DNA from: Beta vulgaris subsp. vulgaris
Lineage: Eukaryota; Streptophyta; Magnoliopsida; Caryophyllales; Amaranthaceae
DNA: 64,000 bases
Assembly (NCBI RefSeq): GCF_026745355.1
Contig: NC_079207.1
Span: forward strand, 34,790,502 to 34,854,501
Direction: 5' to 3'
Shown here piece after piece: positions 1 to 11,989 of the stretch. The notes beneath the pieces were generated by a model. The model saw nothing but the letters and a program-made list of their open reading frames with translations, made no database searches and was not told the DNA's origin. Position numbers and translations under genes: made by a program. The first letter of the stretch is position 1; every line of letters begins with the position of its first letter.

Positions 1-451
1 TTATTTATTTATAACGCAGTACTTAGCTTTGCTGATTACGTGCTTTTGTTTGTGTATGTTGATCATGGTTATGCCTTATTGATCCTTTGATGATCTATTT
101 TGATGAGCAGACTTTCTAGATCAATAGTGCATTGTCATATACAGGTTTGAAGATGATGCTTCATTGGGTTCGGGAACGGAGAGCTTGTGTAGTTTCTTAA
201 TTATTTATCGTACATTAGTGTATATACTTTATAGTTGGTTTGGATTTAAGTTAACGTTGACGTTATTGGTTGACTTTTGAAGTTGACTTTGTTATTAATA
301 GATTTCAATTCTAAAGTTATTTATTATATTTTCCGCTGCAACATTCTGAATAAGCCGATACGTTATCACACGGGCGATAATTCTTTGATGATTCTCTAAG
401 TTTTATATTGAAAAGGTATTATGAAAAACAGAGAATTATCGGGGTGTTACA
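1..451 (+). mobile_element. 3' end of a chromovirus-type LTR (window-truncated)
   Basis: The block ends in GGGGTGTTACA at 441-451, a typical 3' terminus of plant Ty3 chromovirus LTRs. Its last ~400 bases match the reverse complement of 21154-21560, including the shared stretch TTCCGCTGCA and the GATACGTTATCACACGGGCG segment. No primer-binding site follows at 452, so it is a solo or 3' LTR. The left part lies outside the window. Confidence 0.7.
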
Positions 452-1218
452 CTTATGAACACAAATTGTCTCAAACACTTTCATTTCTGTCAATTCATTC
501 CTAATCATTGCGTTAAGATCATTGTGCTCCTCAATCTAAACCGCAAAGGTCTAATCCTTAGCATCCTTGAATACATTCTCTATTTTTATATTGAAGTTAC
601 TAATCGTTTCTTTCATGATGTAGATCTTTAATATAAAAGTCGTGCCTTTATCCGAATCCCTTTTCTCTTTTTTATTTCATATTATATTTATTCATATCTT
701 TGTATATTGTATGTCTGCTTAATCGTTCTTTGCATATTATATGATTGTCGAACATGATTGTTATAAACAAGTCCAAAAGAATAGCTCTAATATTAATCGA
801 ATTAATTTGGACAACTGTTAGGTTCCCTGTAATATTGATTGCCTAAATAACATATCACTAAAATTTGTATTTTTATGTGTTTCCTGAACCAATCTAGACT
901 AATTTATTGTTAGTGCATGTATGTAAAATTATATACATGATTTTTCTTTGGCATAAAATCTGTAATGAATCAATATTTAGTAGAGGCCATCAATGGGCAA
1001 TATGGTTCCTGATTGTATTGTACACTCACCCCTTTACTCAATTTTTGGTTCATTTTGACCATATATGGAGTTTAGACGGAAAAATCTATATTGGATTCTT
1101 CCTAAACAGAATTATTGGCGACTTTTTTCAAAATAATTTTCAATAAAACCTTAATAATGGAAACTCAAATATAATACGCGCTCACACCGCGTAGGCGAAT
1201 AAAAACACGCCTATGATT
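452..1218. other. Unassigned AT-rich stretch
   Basis: No supported gene. The only open frame (907-1146) has no recognisable domain. The stretch could be the LTR of the element whose primer-site relic begins at 1219, but no TG start was identified. Confidence 0.4.
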
Positions 1219-1480
1219 TGGTGACTCCACTTGGGAGGGTTTTTGAAAAAAAAAAATTAAAATGAGTGGGTGAAACTTGAAGAAAACGATTCATTCCCCT
1301 TTTTTGAATAATATACAATTTTGGATATGCATGGCTTTTGATCGGCCACCACAAGGTCAATCTACCTTGCCTCATTAGCACATGTTCTATGTGTGAGGTC
1401 ACCCCTAGGGGGTTTGCGCTTTGTCCTACCAAAAAGCTTCCAGAGCTATAGTGTTGGATCTTAATCATAAGCAAACCTAC
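1219..1480 (+). mobile_element. Relic primer site and leader of an Ogre-like element
   Basis: TGGTGACTCCACTTGGGA at 1219-1236 is close to the complement of a plant tRNA-Arg 3' end (expected TGGCGACTCCACTGGGGA), the primer known for Ogre-type Tat retrotransposons. The following 240 bases are noncoding and are cut at 1480 by the LTR that starts at 1481. The tRNA sequence is recalled, not searched, so the call is tentative. Confidence 0.35.
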
Positions 1481-2473
1481 TGTAATATCCCGAAAATTCA
1501 AACCGGATTAACATTGATAATTAGATTAAATAAATTATTTAAAATTTATTTATTTATTTAATCACTTCTCTAATATATTTGAAAAAATAAAATCAAGTAT
1601 TCAATAAAATAAGCTAAGTTATATTGGTAATACATTAAAAGAAAGTAGGAAAAGTCACTATTTTAGTATTAGTAAAAGAATTAGAAAATTTCCCAAAAAA
1701 AAAAAAAGGAATTCACCATCCACACAAGCTCCATGACCTTGCTCCCCAAGGCTTCTAGAACTCCTTGCTCCCCAAGGCTTCTAGAACTCCTTGCTCCTAA
1801 AATTTCTATAAATAGTGTCCTGATTTCACTATTCACCTCCACCCAAAAAAAATCAGAAAATTTACAACACTACCACCCAAACCTCCCTGTTTTCCGACAA
1901 CCAGCACCCGCCTGCCCCCTCGCCGGCGCCGACCAGACGCGCGCCACCATCCCCCTTTCTCCTCCACGGCCTGCGCGACACCCTCTTCCTTCTCCCTCAT
2001 CCTCTTCTCCCTCCTCTCTTTCTCGCTGCACCCTCTGCCTCGCCTGGGCTGCTGCCGCGGCGCACCTACCGCCTTTCTACCGCCCGTCTCGCTGCTGCAC
2101 CGCCACCTGCTCGCCGGAGCTCCGACCATCCTTCCCCCTTCGTTGCTTTGTGCTGTAACAGTAAGTTATAGTTTCCCTCCTATTCTTTAGTTTAAAAAAG
2201 TTATTAGAACTAATTAAGTCTTTTAGTTTCTTTGTTACTTTAGGCTTATTAATTAATTAACTAACTTGACTCATTAGTGTGTTGGGCTAATTAACTAAAT
2301 TAATTAGATTTATAATCTTGTTTTTGTAATTTTAAAATCTACATTGTATGTAGTAAGCTTAGTCAAGTATAAGTGTACTTTTAATATTTCAAATTCAAAT
2401 ATAGAAACTTAGTATGGTTAATAAATCAAGTTGATTGGACTTAGTTAATTAACTTAACTTTATAAATTCCACT
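1481..2473 (+). mobile_element. 5' part of a chromovirus-type LTR, truncated
   Basis: It starts TGTAATATCCCG and shares with the solo LTR at 18343 the CCTTGCTCCCCAAGG motif, here duplicated (about 1737-1790), and a TATAAATA box at 1807-1814. The GC-rich stretch at 1900-2150 probably belongs to the LTR transcript leader; the open frames across it on both strands have low-complexity Pro/Ser or Arg/Glu composition and are not believed. The LTR stops at the junction with the truncated Tat element at 2474. Confidence 0.6.
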
Positions 2474-5080
2474 TTATTTCTCCTCTGGGAGGGTACTTGT
2501 AAGTTTGTAGGCCACAATGTCGTCGTACCATTCAGGATTTTGACCTATGGTGTTGATGGCCGGTGCGGGAGTGTCGATGCTCCATTCCCCCAAAGTCTCC
2601 ACCATGACATTTCGTTTCTTGTCGCTGACACTCGAACTTGCCAGCTTTGACAAGGCATCAGCCGCCATGTTCTCTGTTCTCGGCACCAGTTTTACCTCAA
2701 AGCTTTGTAATCCGGCTGTCATGCTCTTCACCTTGCTGAGATACTTCTACATAACCGGCTCCCGGGCTTCATAGGTTCCCTCAATCTGGCTCGATACCAG
2801 CTGCGAATCTATGGTCATGAGGATTTTTTGGCCACCGGCCGCAATGCTCTGACTTAGTTCGGCCAGGGCTGCCTCGTATTCTGCCTCGTTTATCATGCCT
2901 TGAAGCCAAACCTTATGGCGTATTCAAAGATCTCCCCCTCTGGGGACGTCATCACCACTCCTGCCCCAGCTCGACTCTGGGCCGTTGAACCATCGACCTC
3001 TATTTTCCAAATACCGGCTGATTCTGACGATTCTGTATAAGGGGTTTCGACAATGAAGTCGGCTAGCGCTTGGGCTTTGATGGCTGTACGAGGCCGATAT
3101 TCGATGTCAAACTCGGAGAGTTCTATTTCCCATTTGAGGAGTCTACCGGTTGTGTCGAGCTTGTGGAGAGCTTTTTCTAAAGGTTGATTAGTGAGTACCT
3201 GGACGGTATGGGAGTCGAAATATGGCCTCAATTTCCTTGCCGCGACCAAGACGACATATGCCATCTTCTCCAATAGCTCGTATCTCTGCTACGCCCCAGC
3301 CAATACATGGCTTACAAAGTATATGGGGTTCTGTTGCCCTTTCCTGTTTACTAGTAACACAGCTGCTACCGTCTTCTTAGATACCGAGACGTAGAGTTGC
3401 AGTTTGTCTCCCAGGTCTGGCCGGGTTATTTTTGGCAGCTTTTTGAAATGCGCTTTGACTTCCTCTAAGGCTTGCTTCTGCTCATCCCCCCATTCAAATT
3501 TCTTGTTTCCTCTAAGGATTTTGAAGAACGGTAAGGCCTTCTCAGCTGACTTGGAGACAAACCTGGTAAGGGCCGCCATTCTTCCTGTCAGCCTTTGAAT
3601 GTCCCGGATGCTCTTTCGCTCCCGGAGGTCGCTGATGGCCTTAACTTCGTCAGGGTTGGCGCCTATGCCTCTTTCACTTACCATGAACCCCAGGAACTTG
3701 TCGAATCTCACCCCGAACACGCATTTTTTGGGGTTCTGCTTCATCTGATGCTGACGGAGCGTGGCGAAGGTTTCTTCCAGGTCGACGACGTGTTCTTCCT
3801 CTGTTAGGCTTTTCACTATACTGTCGTCGACGTATATGGTATACCTGTACATTCCGACCTTTTTGGTGCTCAAAAATCTTGTCCACTAATTTTTGATAAG
3901 TGGCACCGGCATTTTTGAGCCCGAAAGGCATGGCTTTGTATGCATAGACCCCAGCTTTAGTGATGAAGGCCGCTTTGTTTCTATCGGACTCTAGCAGGCT
4001 AATCTGATGATAACCAGAGAATGTGTCCATGAAGCTTAGTAAGGCGTGACCGCTTGTAGAGTCCACCAGCTGGTCTATTCTGGGTAGAGGGTAGCAGTCC
4101 TTGGGACAGGCTTTGTTGAGGTCGGTAAAGTTGACACACATCCGCCAGGACCCGTTTGCCTTCTTCACCATGACTACGTTTGCAAGCCACTCAGGGTAGT
4201 CGCAGGGCTCAATGAAGTCTGCTTCCAGCAGCTTGTCCACCTCCTTTTTGATGGCCGCATTTTTCTCGCTGGAGAAATTTCGCTTCTTTTGTTTTACCGG
4301 CCTGACATCTTCATTGACATTCAGCCGATGGACCATGAACTCCGGGTCGATGCCTGGCATCTCATCCGCCGAGAAAGCGAAGATGTTGGCGTGACCCCTC
4401 AGTAAGGAGATTAGGTTAACCTTAACCTCTTCTGCCAAATCTGCTCCAATTTTCACAGTTCTTTCCGGCCGGTCTTGTTCTAAGCTTATTTCCTCCGTTT
4501 CTCCTTCTAGGCTATGTCTCGGCTGATCTGCCGGCCTTCCCTCAAAATTCTCCATTGATAGATCTTCTTTTTTAGCCTTATTCTCCAGTCTTCGCCTCTT
4601 TCGCTCTGATGGCGGCGTGTCGGCGGGCCGTTTATGATCGGAGTGCCTGAGAGCAGTTAGGTAACAGGCCCTTGCCGACTCTTGATTCCCCCTGAGCTTT
4701 TCGGGGTTACCGTCATTGGAGGTATAGACCATTGTAAGGTGGTAGGTAGACACCACAGCTTGGGCGTCATGAATCAGAGGTCGTCCGATGATGGCATTGT
4801 ATGCTGCCGGGACATCCACAACAAGGAATTCCACTATCAGGTCCCTGGAATCGGAGCCTTCCCCCAACTTTACGGCCAACTTGATGGTTCCTTCCGGGAC
4901 GACAGACGCTCCTGTAAAGCCCATTTTCTCAAACGTCTCCTTATACAGTATATTGGCAGAGCTTCCTCCATCTACCAACACGCGATGCACCATTGCGGTG
5001 GATATCTGCAGAGATACTATCAAGGGATCGTCATGGGGGTAGATAATGCCCTTGGCGTCCTCCGACGTAAAGGCCACAAC
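2474..5080 (-). pseudogene. pol: Tat pol: protease, RT, RNase H, second RNase H
   Basis: This encodes the polyprotein that matures proteins and copies element RNA into DNA. The protease motif VDGGSSANIL lies near 4972-4943 and keeps its Asp. The RT has the palm motif SFMDTFSGYHQ and the catalytic YVDD at 3834-3823. A classical RNase H follows (KLPKITRPDLGDKLQLYVSV), then a second RNase H with WKIEVDGS and ENMAADALSKL. A frameshift just upstream of YVDD (near 3850-3870) moves the reading frame, a stop ends the first RNase H near 3289, and further breaks occur near 2893 and 2731. The frame closes after the PEEK motif at 2474, where the homologous element continues into integrase. A 312-residue open frame on the plus strand (4682-5620) is only the shadow of this gene. 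Confidence 0.88.
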
Positions 5081-6671
5081 TGGCATGGCTGGAGGTGCCG
5101 GCCATTTCCCTGCGTTGTGGTAGTTCACCTGGTTGCTTACCTCTTTCAAGCTTGCCTTAGCACCGTGTATTCTTCCACCTCTTGTCGGCCCTCTAGTGAT
5201 AACATGGATTTCAGTGATCCTGTCTTTGACTGGCCTCCTATTGCCGTTTTCATCTTCTCTAGATGGAGATTTTCGGTCAATCCTCGCTTGGTACTGGGTG
5301 AAGTATCCTCTTCTAATGAGGTCTTCGATCCTGTTCTTGAGGTCTTTGCAGTCTTCGGTTATGTGATCGTAATCCTTATGAAACTCGCACCACTTCGACT
5401 TATCTCGGCCCTTGTAGTACATCTTCCTAGGCCTATGCCACTTGTCATCATCTTTATGCAACTCGTATATCTGAGCGCGGGATGTCGTGAGAGGAGTGTA
5501 GTTGCCGTTTTCATCAACTCGTATATCTTCTATTGGAGGTGTCCGACTTCTTGTCCTTCCGGTACTTATCATCCTTACGGTCTTTTTCCTTATCCTTCTC
5601 CTTTGCTGCATGCCTCGTAGTATTTGACGCTTTGTCAAACTCCTCCCCCCAGATGAAGTCATTTGCCTTGCCCAAAACCTCTGTAAGGCTCGTTAGCTTC
5701 TTTCGGCCCAAATAACTTCTGAAGCGAGCTCCTTCCTTTGGTCCCGTCATGAGAGCTAGGACGGCAACTTCCTGCTGGAGCGTAGGAATGGTGACAGCTT
5801 TTGCGTTAAAACGCCCTACATATTCCCTCAGACTTTCTGTCTCCCCCTGCTTGACCGATATCAGCTCGCCTGTTGTTCTTCTCCCTGCCCTTGTTACTAA
5901 CAAAGTGTGTAACAAACATTAATGTGAGCTGGCGGAAGTCAAAAACTTTTGCCGGTGGTATGCTTTTGAACCAGGTATGGCCTAGTCCAGTTAGTGTAGA
6001 GGGGAACACCTTGCACCATACTGAGTTAGTGTCTGTGTGTAGCAGCATGTGTACCCCTCAGAGGCCGATATATGATCTTTCGGGTCAGTCTTACCATCAT
6101 ACTTACATGTAGGCATCTTGATTTTCTCCATGGGTTCTAGGAGAATAGGAGTGGAGAATGGCGAATTCCGCAAAGATATCGGTGCTCTTCGCCTGTATTC
6201 ACTTCCCTTCCTTAGATGATAGGATTGCTGCTGGACCTCTGTGTCTTGAGCTTTCTCCTCTTCTTCCTCTTCTTCTCCCTTATGCTCTGTAGGGATCTTG
6301 GAGTTGGCCACCTGATCCTCGTCATGCCGGCCTCGCTCTCCCTAGCGGCCCGTCCCCAGTGAACGAAGTTTTCTCACTAGGCTGTGGGCTCTACTCAGAG
6401 GTCGCTTGGCGGGCGGACCGGTCGGTGGGGTATGGCTTGCCATGGCCTGGAAGACTTCTGCAACACTCCGAAGTTGTTCTGGGGTGAACATATGCTGCAG
6501 GGTCTGGAAGATGTTCTATTGAGGAGTCTCAGGGGTCTTCCTCCCTTTGTCAGTAGGCGGTCGACCTTGTCTTGCGGCCGGAAGTGGAGTTGAGAATCCT
6601 AGGGGAGGTTTTTCAACAGGAAGATTGTTTTCATCAGTTTCCGGCATCCCAAATTGCTGATTAGGATCCAT
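5081..6671 (-). pseudogene. gag: Tat gag (broken)
   Basis: Encodes the capsid/nucleocapsid precursor. The likely start is the Met at 6671-6669, opening MDPNQQFGMPETDEN, 50 bases after the primer site. An in-frame TAG follows the TPETPQ motif. The retrotransposon gag core is recognisable by KMPTCKYDGKTDPKDH, GLGHTWFKSIPP and the FRSYLGRKKL segment. The nucleocapsid zinc knuckle reads WCEFHKDYDHITEDC near 5392-5350. Frameshifts near 6000 and 5900 break the frame, and the C-terminal half is joined without interruption to protease and RT in one 662-residue frame (5662-3674), as expected for an element that makes a Gag-Pol fusion. Confidence 0.85.
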
Positions 6672-6721
6672 GAGGGTTGATTTGTTTGCAAGAAATGGCT
6701 TAGACTACAAGGTATTGTTCG

Positions 6722-6739
6722 CCCCTCCTTCTAGCGCCA
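6722..6739 (-). promoter_or_regulatory. Primer-binding site (tRNA-Asn type)
   Basis: On the minus strand it reads TGGCGCTAGAAGGAGGGG, starting 2 bases from the LTR end. This equals the complement of a plant tRNA-Asn(GUU) 3' end as recalled. The same 18 bases occur at 26048-26065. Confidence 0.8.
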
Positions 6740-6741
6740 AT

Positions 6742-7265
6742 TGTTCCGGTATGGGACAAGTTTTAGTGTACGAACCGGGATATCTTTAGTCAATCAAGCC
6801 GGTTCCAATTCCTGCAAGAGAGAACACGTAAACTAGCCTCGGGGGTTGATCCGAGGAACGCCCCTCCGATGCCTAAGTCAGTTTTGGGTAAACCGGTAGG
6901 TCTCAAGTATAGATTCTTGGGATTCGTGAACGTACCTTATGACTCAGATCAACGGGGTATTTATAAGGAACCCGGATAGGCCCGTATACAGGTTGGGCCC
7001 TGTATTCTCAGGGGATATTCTACGTATATTCCCTTAGGATATACTCTTATCTTGTATACAAAATCTATCTCTAGACCCGTAGGCGCTGATAGATAGAATT
7101 GGACCAAGCCCAAGCCATTGGCAATAGGCCCGTATAATGATACCGGTAAGGCATCTCAATAGAACCGGTATGACGAAGTCACCGGTTTCGTAGGAAACAT
7201 GTGTGACCACATCAGTGTATTCTGACCTGATTAAACCGGTATGGAACTTAGTCAGCCCCCATATA
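6742..7265 (-). mobile_element. 5' LTR of the truncated Tat element
   Basis: About 524 bp on the minus strand, from TATATGGGGGCTGAC (start at 7265) to CCGGAACA (end at 6742). It carries TATAAATA (6965-6958) and the ACTTAGGCATCGGAGGGGCG segment downstream of it, both shared with the LTRs at 25539 and 35762. Confidence 0.88.
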
Positions 7266-8449
7266 GCATCTATTGCTTCAAATCTGTGTTATATGGTCAT
7301 ACACAGTTGCTTAACATCTCTGCTCTTCTAGAAAAGTACTTTCATGTAGATTTTTAAGGTTTTTAATCACAAGTCCGTGTCGTTTCTCTTTGTTTTTTTC
7401 ACGTATTAACTACTCTTTTCTAGCAAATTGCAGCTATCGAATGTATATAATTTTTTTTTAAAAGTAGTTCAAAGATCACTAGTTTACGACAACTGATTTT
7501 GTTCCACCTACCGAGTTAATTGAGTAATGATGTTAGGATCAGTACTACTCCAGTGTTGTTTCTTTGAGATTTGTGTTCTAATGTCAAAATATTTAAATAA
7601 ACAGATGAACATAGCCCAATGATATTCTTTGATGTTTAATTTCTGGTTGTTTCTCTTTTTGCATTTTGTTATTTCATTTGTCCTGAATTTCGAGCTGCTT
7701 TATTTGAGCTTTGGACATTATTTACAGTCTTATGATCATGAGTATAGTGACTTGTTGCCAGAGACCAGTGTTACTCAATCTCTTTGTTTAACTCATTTAT
7801 TTAGGCTTTGGACATTATTTACAGTCTTATGATCATGAGTATAGTGACTTGTTGCCAGAGACCAGTGTTACTCAAACTCTTTGTTTAACTCATTTACTTG
7901 TTTTAGGGACCTGGCATTTTATTAGCTCGTTTAATTTCTATTTGTTTCTCGAAGGATTGTTATTTCGAAGGATTGTTATTAACTCCTCTTCCCCCTGGTT
8001 AGGGTTGGGGATAGTGGGAGACAATAATGTGCTTGTCCTCACTGACTTCCCTCAGCTGATATTTGCTGACTAACTGGTGCATATTCTTTTGTGAATGATG
8101 AAATGCTTAGCAAATTCAGTTTTCTTCGTGTGTTTATTGATGAAACGAGAATTCACCATCGTGTTATATAGTTCTATACCTGTATTCTATATTTTACACC
8201 AAATATCTTTTTTTTTTTTTACTCGGAAGTATCTTGTTGCATTACTTAGGTTTTTACATGATAACACTTTACATATTTATGGACCTGGGTGTCCCAACTC
8301 CCAAGTTTCTAGTTCTCTTAGAAGGCTATAATTATGATCCATCATCTCGTATATTACTGATTTCTTTTCTTGGTGTCTGATGCATGTAACCTCTAAGCAA
8401 TCTTGCACCAGTATTTTAAGAGAAGACTAGAAGAGCTAATTATTGTTAT
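7266..8449 (+). pseudogene. Unrecognised host gene, 3' portion (intron/exon debris)
   Basis: Single-copy-looking DNA between the Tat LTR and the hAT element. It has T-rich intron-like stretches and short exon-like segments, for example around 8281-8340 (an open frame containing GYNYDPSSR). A candidate splice acceptor, TTGCACCAG, lies just before TATTTTAAGAGAAG near 8410. That open frame runs into the hAT insertion and continues after it at 11998. I do not recognise the protein. A 97-bp tandem duplication sits at 7704-7897. The strand is inferred from the acceptor and from the open frame crossing the hAT target site. Confidence 0.4.
7704..7897. repeat. 97-bp tandem duplication (2 copies)
   Basis: Two near-identical head-to-tail copies containing GCTTTGGACATTATTTACAG and GAGACCAGTGTTACTCAA. 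The repeat distance is 97 bp (first CTTTGG at 7709, second at 7806), with only a few mismatches. Confidence 0.85.
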
Positions 8450-8509
8450 CAGGCCCGGTCCTAACAATTTCTAGGCCCGGGGCGGTTTGATAAACGTGGG
8501 CCCTTTCTA

Positions 8510-8540
<31 letters not shown>

Positions 8541-11500
8541 CCTAATATAACATATGGATCCTAGAAAAAAATAACATTAATTTCATTGATATTATACTTT
8601 GTATTACATATTTAGTCTAGTTGTTACAAAACTCAAAAAGATGTAATAAATGTAAACACTTCATCTACTTCGAAGCCATCATCCATCATAGAGATAACCA
8701 TGTCCAAGCCAAAAGAGTAGCGCCTAAAACCTACAAAGTATGTCAATAATCATAAAACACGATTTCTTCTAGCATTTTGAGAAGCAAAATCATGAATAAG
8801 ATCATCGAGATTAGTATTTTCTAACATATCCTTTTCAATAGACAAAATCGCCAAACCACTCAATCTTTCTTGTGACATTGATGACCTCAAATATGTTTTT
8901 ATTAATTTTAATTTTGAAAAACTTCTTTCAGCAGACGCGTTAATAATTTTCTATAAGCGATTGATACATTTGGATAACAATCTGCCGATTTAACATACTC
9001 AAGAATTTCCATGGTCGACATTAATTCATTTGGCAAAGTCATTTGGAGCACTTTCAATTCAGAGAAAAGATAGTTTGTATCAAAATTAGATAAATCACCA
9101 TGACAAAAAGTAGAGTGTAGATTGGTACAACATACTAATAAATCATTAGTATCTAATGACTTTAACTTTTCAGAATCAAATAAAAAACTAAAAATACTTT
9201 CAAATATATTTGATTGTTCAAATCTACTTTTTAAAGAACTAATAGCCATATCCACAACAACCAAAAAGTAATTAATTCGAAAGGACTCTTCTGCCGATTG
9301 ATTTTCTTCATCATGATTAATTTCATCAAATTGTTTTTTCCTAGTAATATGACGTTTTGTTGGAAGGATAGGCTCTATATCCATACTAGAAGCAGTTTCT
9401 TTAGCAACATTCATGCAAGATTCAAAACCTTCATCTCTATACTTTTCATACAACAATACACCTTTCAACTGTTTGATAGTAGAGTTAATGCACATAGACT
9501 TAGATTGTAGTTTCTTACTTACCATGTTAATAGCAAACAAAATTTCATACCAAATTACCATACCAAGCAAATACTCAAAGTTGTTAAGTGAATTAACCAA
9601 ACTTTCTGCTTCACTGTTTGACTTGGCATCATTATCACAAGATTCATATAATTTCACTAACGCTAATCTTATGTGGGGAGTAGACAAAGAGTTTACAGTT
9701 AAACCTGGAACATTATCAAGGAAAACTTTCCATCTTTTTGTAGATCCAGAAAATAATGAATATATGCGTTGAATAACCCCAAAAAAAGAAATAGCTTTAA
9801 CACATGAATGTGCCATATCACTAAGAGTGAGATTGAGGCTATGGCAAGCACAAGGCATATATAATGCCCTTGGGTTTATTTCAAGTAACCTCTTTTGAAC
9901 TCCTTGATGTTTTCCTTTCATGTTAGAACCATTGTCATATCCTTGACCCCTCACATCATCCATATTAAGATCAAGACATTTCACCATATTTACTAATTCA
10001 TCAAAAAGTCCTAATCCGGTTGTATCATCTACCTTTAGAAATTCTATAAAGTACTCTTCAATTTTTAGTTTATTGCCAAACATATTAACACATCATATTA
10101 TTAAAGTCATCTGTTCTTGATGACTCACATCAGGGGTACAATCTAGAATAACGGAAAAATATTTTGCCTCTTTAATTATCTTTATAATGGAACTTTGAAC
10201 ATTATGAGCCAAGAGTGAAAACTCATTTTGAATCTTATGCCCAAGATAGTGATAGTGAATCTCACGATTTTGAATACGTATAATATGATCTTGCATAACC
10301 ATATCAAACTCTGCAATCATTTCAATCAATCCTAAAAAATTACCATTGCTATCTTGATATAGTTTCTCATTAGACCCTCTAAAAGCCAAATTATGCTTAG
10401 CAAGACATTTCACAACGGCGGATATTCTAACTAAAACTTATTTCCAACGCGCTTTCTCTTTTATAACCTCTTGTTGCAAGTTCTTATCAATTGTTTGATT
10501 TTTATCCAATCTTACTCTAGCTTCATTCCAAGTATTCATGTTAGTCATGTGCTCAATACCATTTTCATGTTGTTTGAGTCTTTAACTATGATGCTTCCAA
10601 TCTTTATACCCATCATTTGCTAGTGAACTTGTATTCAAATTAGATTTAAACAATTTACAACAAAAACGATACACTTTGTCTACATGTTTGGAATAAACTA
10701 ACCATTTTCTATCCGTAATCTCACCATTAATTAGCTTTCTAGAGTAAAAAGCATATGAAAAATGTTTATTAAGGTTATCAATAGGAAAACTAAGATTTTC
10801 TTCCCTTAACGGTCCCTTTTCAATTAAAATATCTTTTTCTTTGTTATCAAGATTATTCCAATTTCTAGGATCATAAATATCTAAAGGAGAGGTCATAGGG
10901 ATGGTTTGTTCTTCACCAATGTCATTATTTTCACATGACACATTCGGCACCTCATTAGGCTCATCATTAGCATTTTCATGTTCATTATTGGAATCATTAG
11001 CATTTTCATTTGGTTGTTCCACATTTGTTGTATCTTCTATATTATCATTCTGATTACAATCTATTTACATAAAAAAGAATTTATCAATGGGTCCTTGCTG
11101 TGATTTTTGTAGATCATCTAAACGTTTCCTCTTTTTTCTTTTTTCACTCCCCGACAGAAATTTTTTAGGCAACATGTTAACAATAATAAATAAAATCTTA
11201 AAACATACACAAAAGAAGTATAGAACAACAACACCTGTGAGATAAATTTGCAACTATAAATCTTCAGGTATATATCAATATATGCTCTGTAAAAGTATGA
11301 TACAAATAAATTAAGATAATACTATAAAATATTAAAAGAACTATAATTTAATGAATGAAAAATTAAGAATATCAATCATTCAATTTAAGAAGTAAGAAAA
11401 AGCAATTACTGAATTAGTGATAAAAACTAAGAAGTAAAGAAACTTACGGGTTATGTAGAGGAAGAATGGAAGTTGGAAGATCCAACTCATTCAAGATGGA

Positions 11501-11989
11501 AAATCTGGATTTTGCAACATGCAAGTATGCAACTTGTCGACAACTATTACCACCAAGGCCCCAAAATCAATTTCCCAATTTTCAAGACCAAACTCAATAA
11601 TCAATTATGATTTATGAATTCAGTATTTGAGTAAGAAAGGAAATCAGAGAAACGAGAAATTGGAATTTTCAGATGCAAAAAATAGAGAGGAGAAAAGCCA
11701 ATATTTATCATGTAATTATTTTTTCCCGTTGCAAAATTTCTAGTAGGGTGAGTAGCTATGAATTGTGATTTGATTGATTGTTGTCTTTGTTGAACTGTGG
11801 AAGCCGGAAACGTGAAGAACTGAAGATATAGATTTGCAGGATAGTACTAGAATAGATAGAAAAGTACAGCAAGGTCAGAGAAAGCTATTATATATGGGGT
11901 TTTAACTTATGGATTTTTGGAAACTTGGGCCCCTTTTTTTACGGGCCCTGGGCGACCGCCCCATTGGACAGCCCTCAGGGCCGGGCCTG
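8450..11989 (-). mobile_element. hAT DNA transposon, 3.54 kb
   Basis: Terminal inverted repeats begin CAGGCCCGGTCCT on the left; the right end read backwards is CAGGCCCGGCCCT. The element is flanked by an exact 8-bp target duplication ATTGTTAT (8442-8449 and 11990-11997), the hAT hallmark. GC-rich subterminal segments rich in GGGCCC lie at both ends, and a TA dinucleotide run (8511-8540) lies near the left end. It carries a decayed transposase on the minus strand. Confidence 0.95.
8750..11175 (-). pseudogene. hAT transposase (TTF-type zinc finger / DUF4371 / hAT C-terminal dimerisation)
   Basis: Relative of plant zinc-finger MYM-type-1-like hAT transposases, which bind terminal repeats and cut and paste the element. 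The start is taken at Met 11175-11173 (MLPKKFLSGSEKRKKRK). A TTF-type zinc-finger region with YRFCCKLF follows near 10660. A DUF4371 region (10413-10093) and the RNase H-like core come next, with [10 protein letters not shown] and CACHSLNL near 9960-9830. The dimerisation region, containing [16 protein letters not shown], ends at TGA 8752-8750. One frame is kept over about 2.2 kb but carries four stops: 11067-11065, 10584-10582, 10440-10438 and 10095-10093. A small deletion near 8945 then shifts the frame before the dimerisation domain. It is inactive, and the damage looks recent because the frame is otherwise preserved. Confidence 0.92.

Larger units (their letters stand above)
2474..7265 (-). 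mobile_element. Truncated Tat-lineage Ty3 retrotransposon
   Basis: Minus-strand element with, in order, LTR (7265-6742), a 2-base spacer, primer site (6739-6722), gag, protease, RT, RNase H and a second RNase H. It ends abruptly at 2474, just after the second RNase H. Integrase, the 3' noncoding region and the 3' LTR are missing. It is the same family as the full element at 25539-36269 but from a separate insertion: the LTR is similar yet clearly diverged, and some residues are better kept here, such as the protease Asp. Confidence 0.9.

Noticed and set aside
907..1146. 79-residue open frame in the AT-rich left part
   Set aside because: No domain, no supporting signals, and composition typical of AT-rich noncoding DNA.
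1733..2158. 141-residue Pro/Ser-rich frame, with an overlapping minus-strand Arg/Glu-rich frame (1833-2129)
   Set aside because: Both arise from the GC-rich leader inside an LTR; composition explains the open frames and no domain is visible.
4682..5620. 312-residue open frame on the plus strand
   Set aside because: It lies exactly antisense to Tat gag/protease/RT, has no recognisable domain, and is not kept in the homologous element at 25539.
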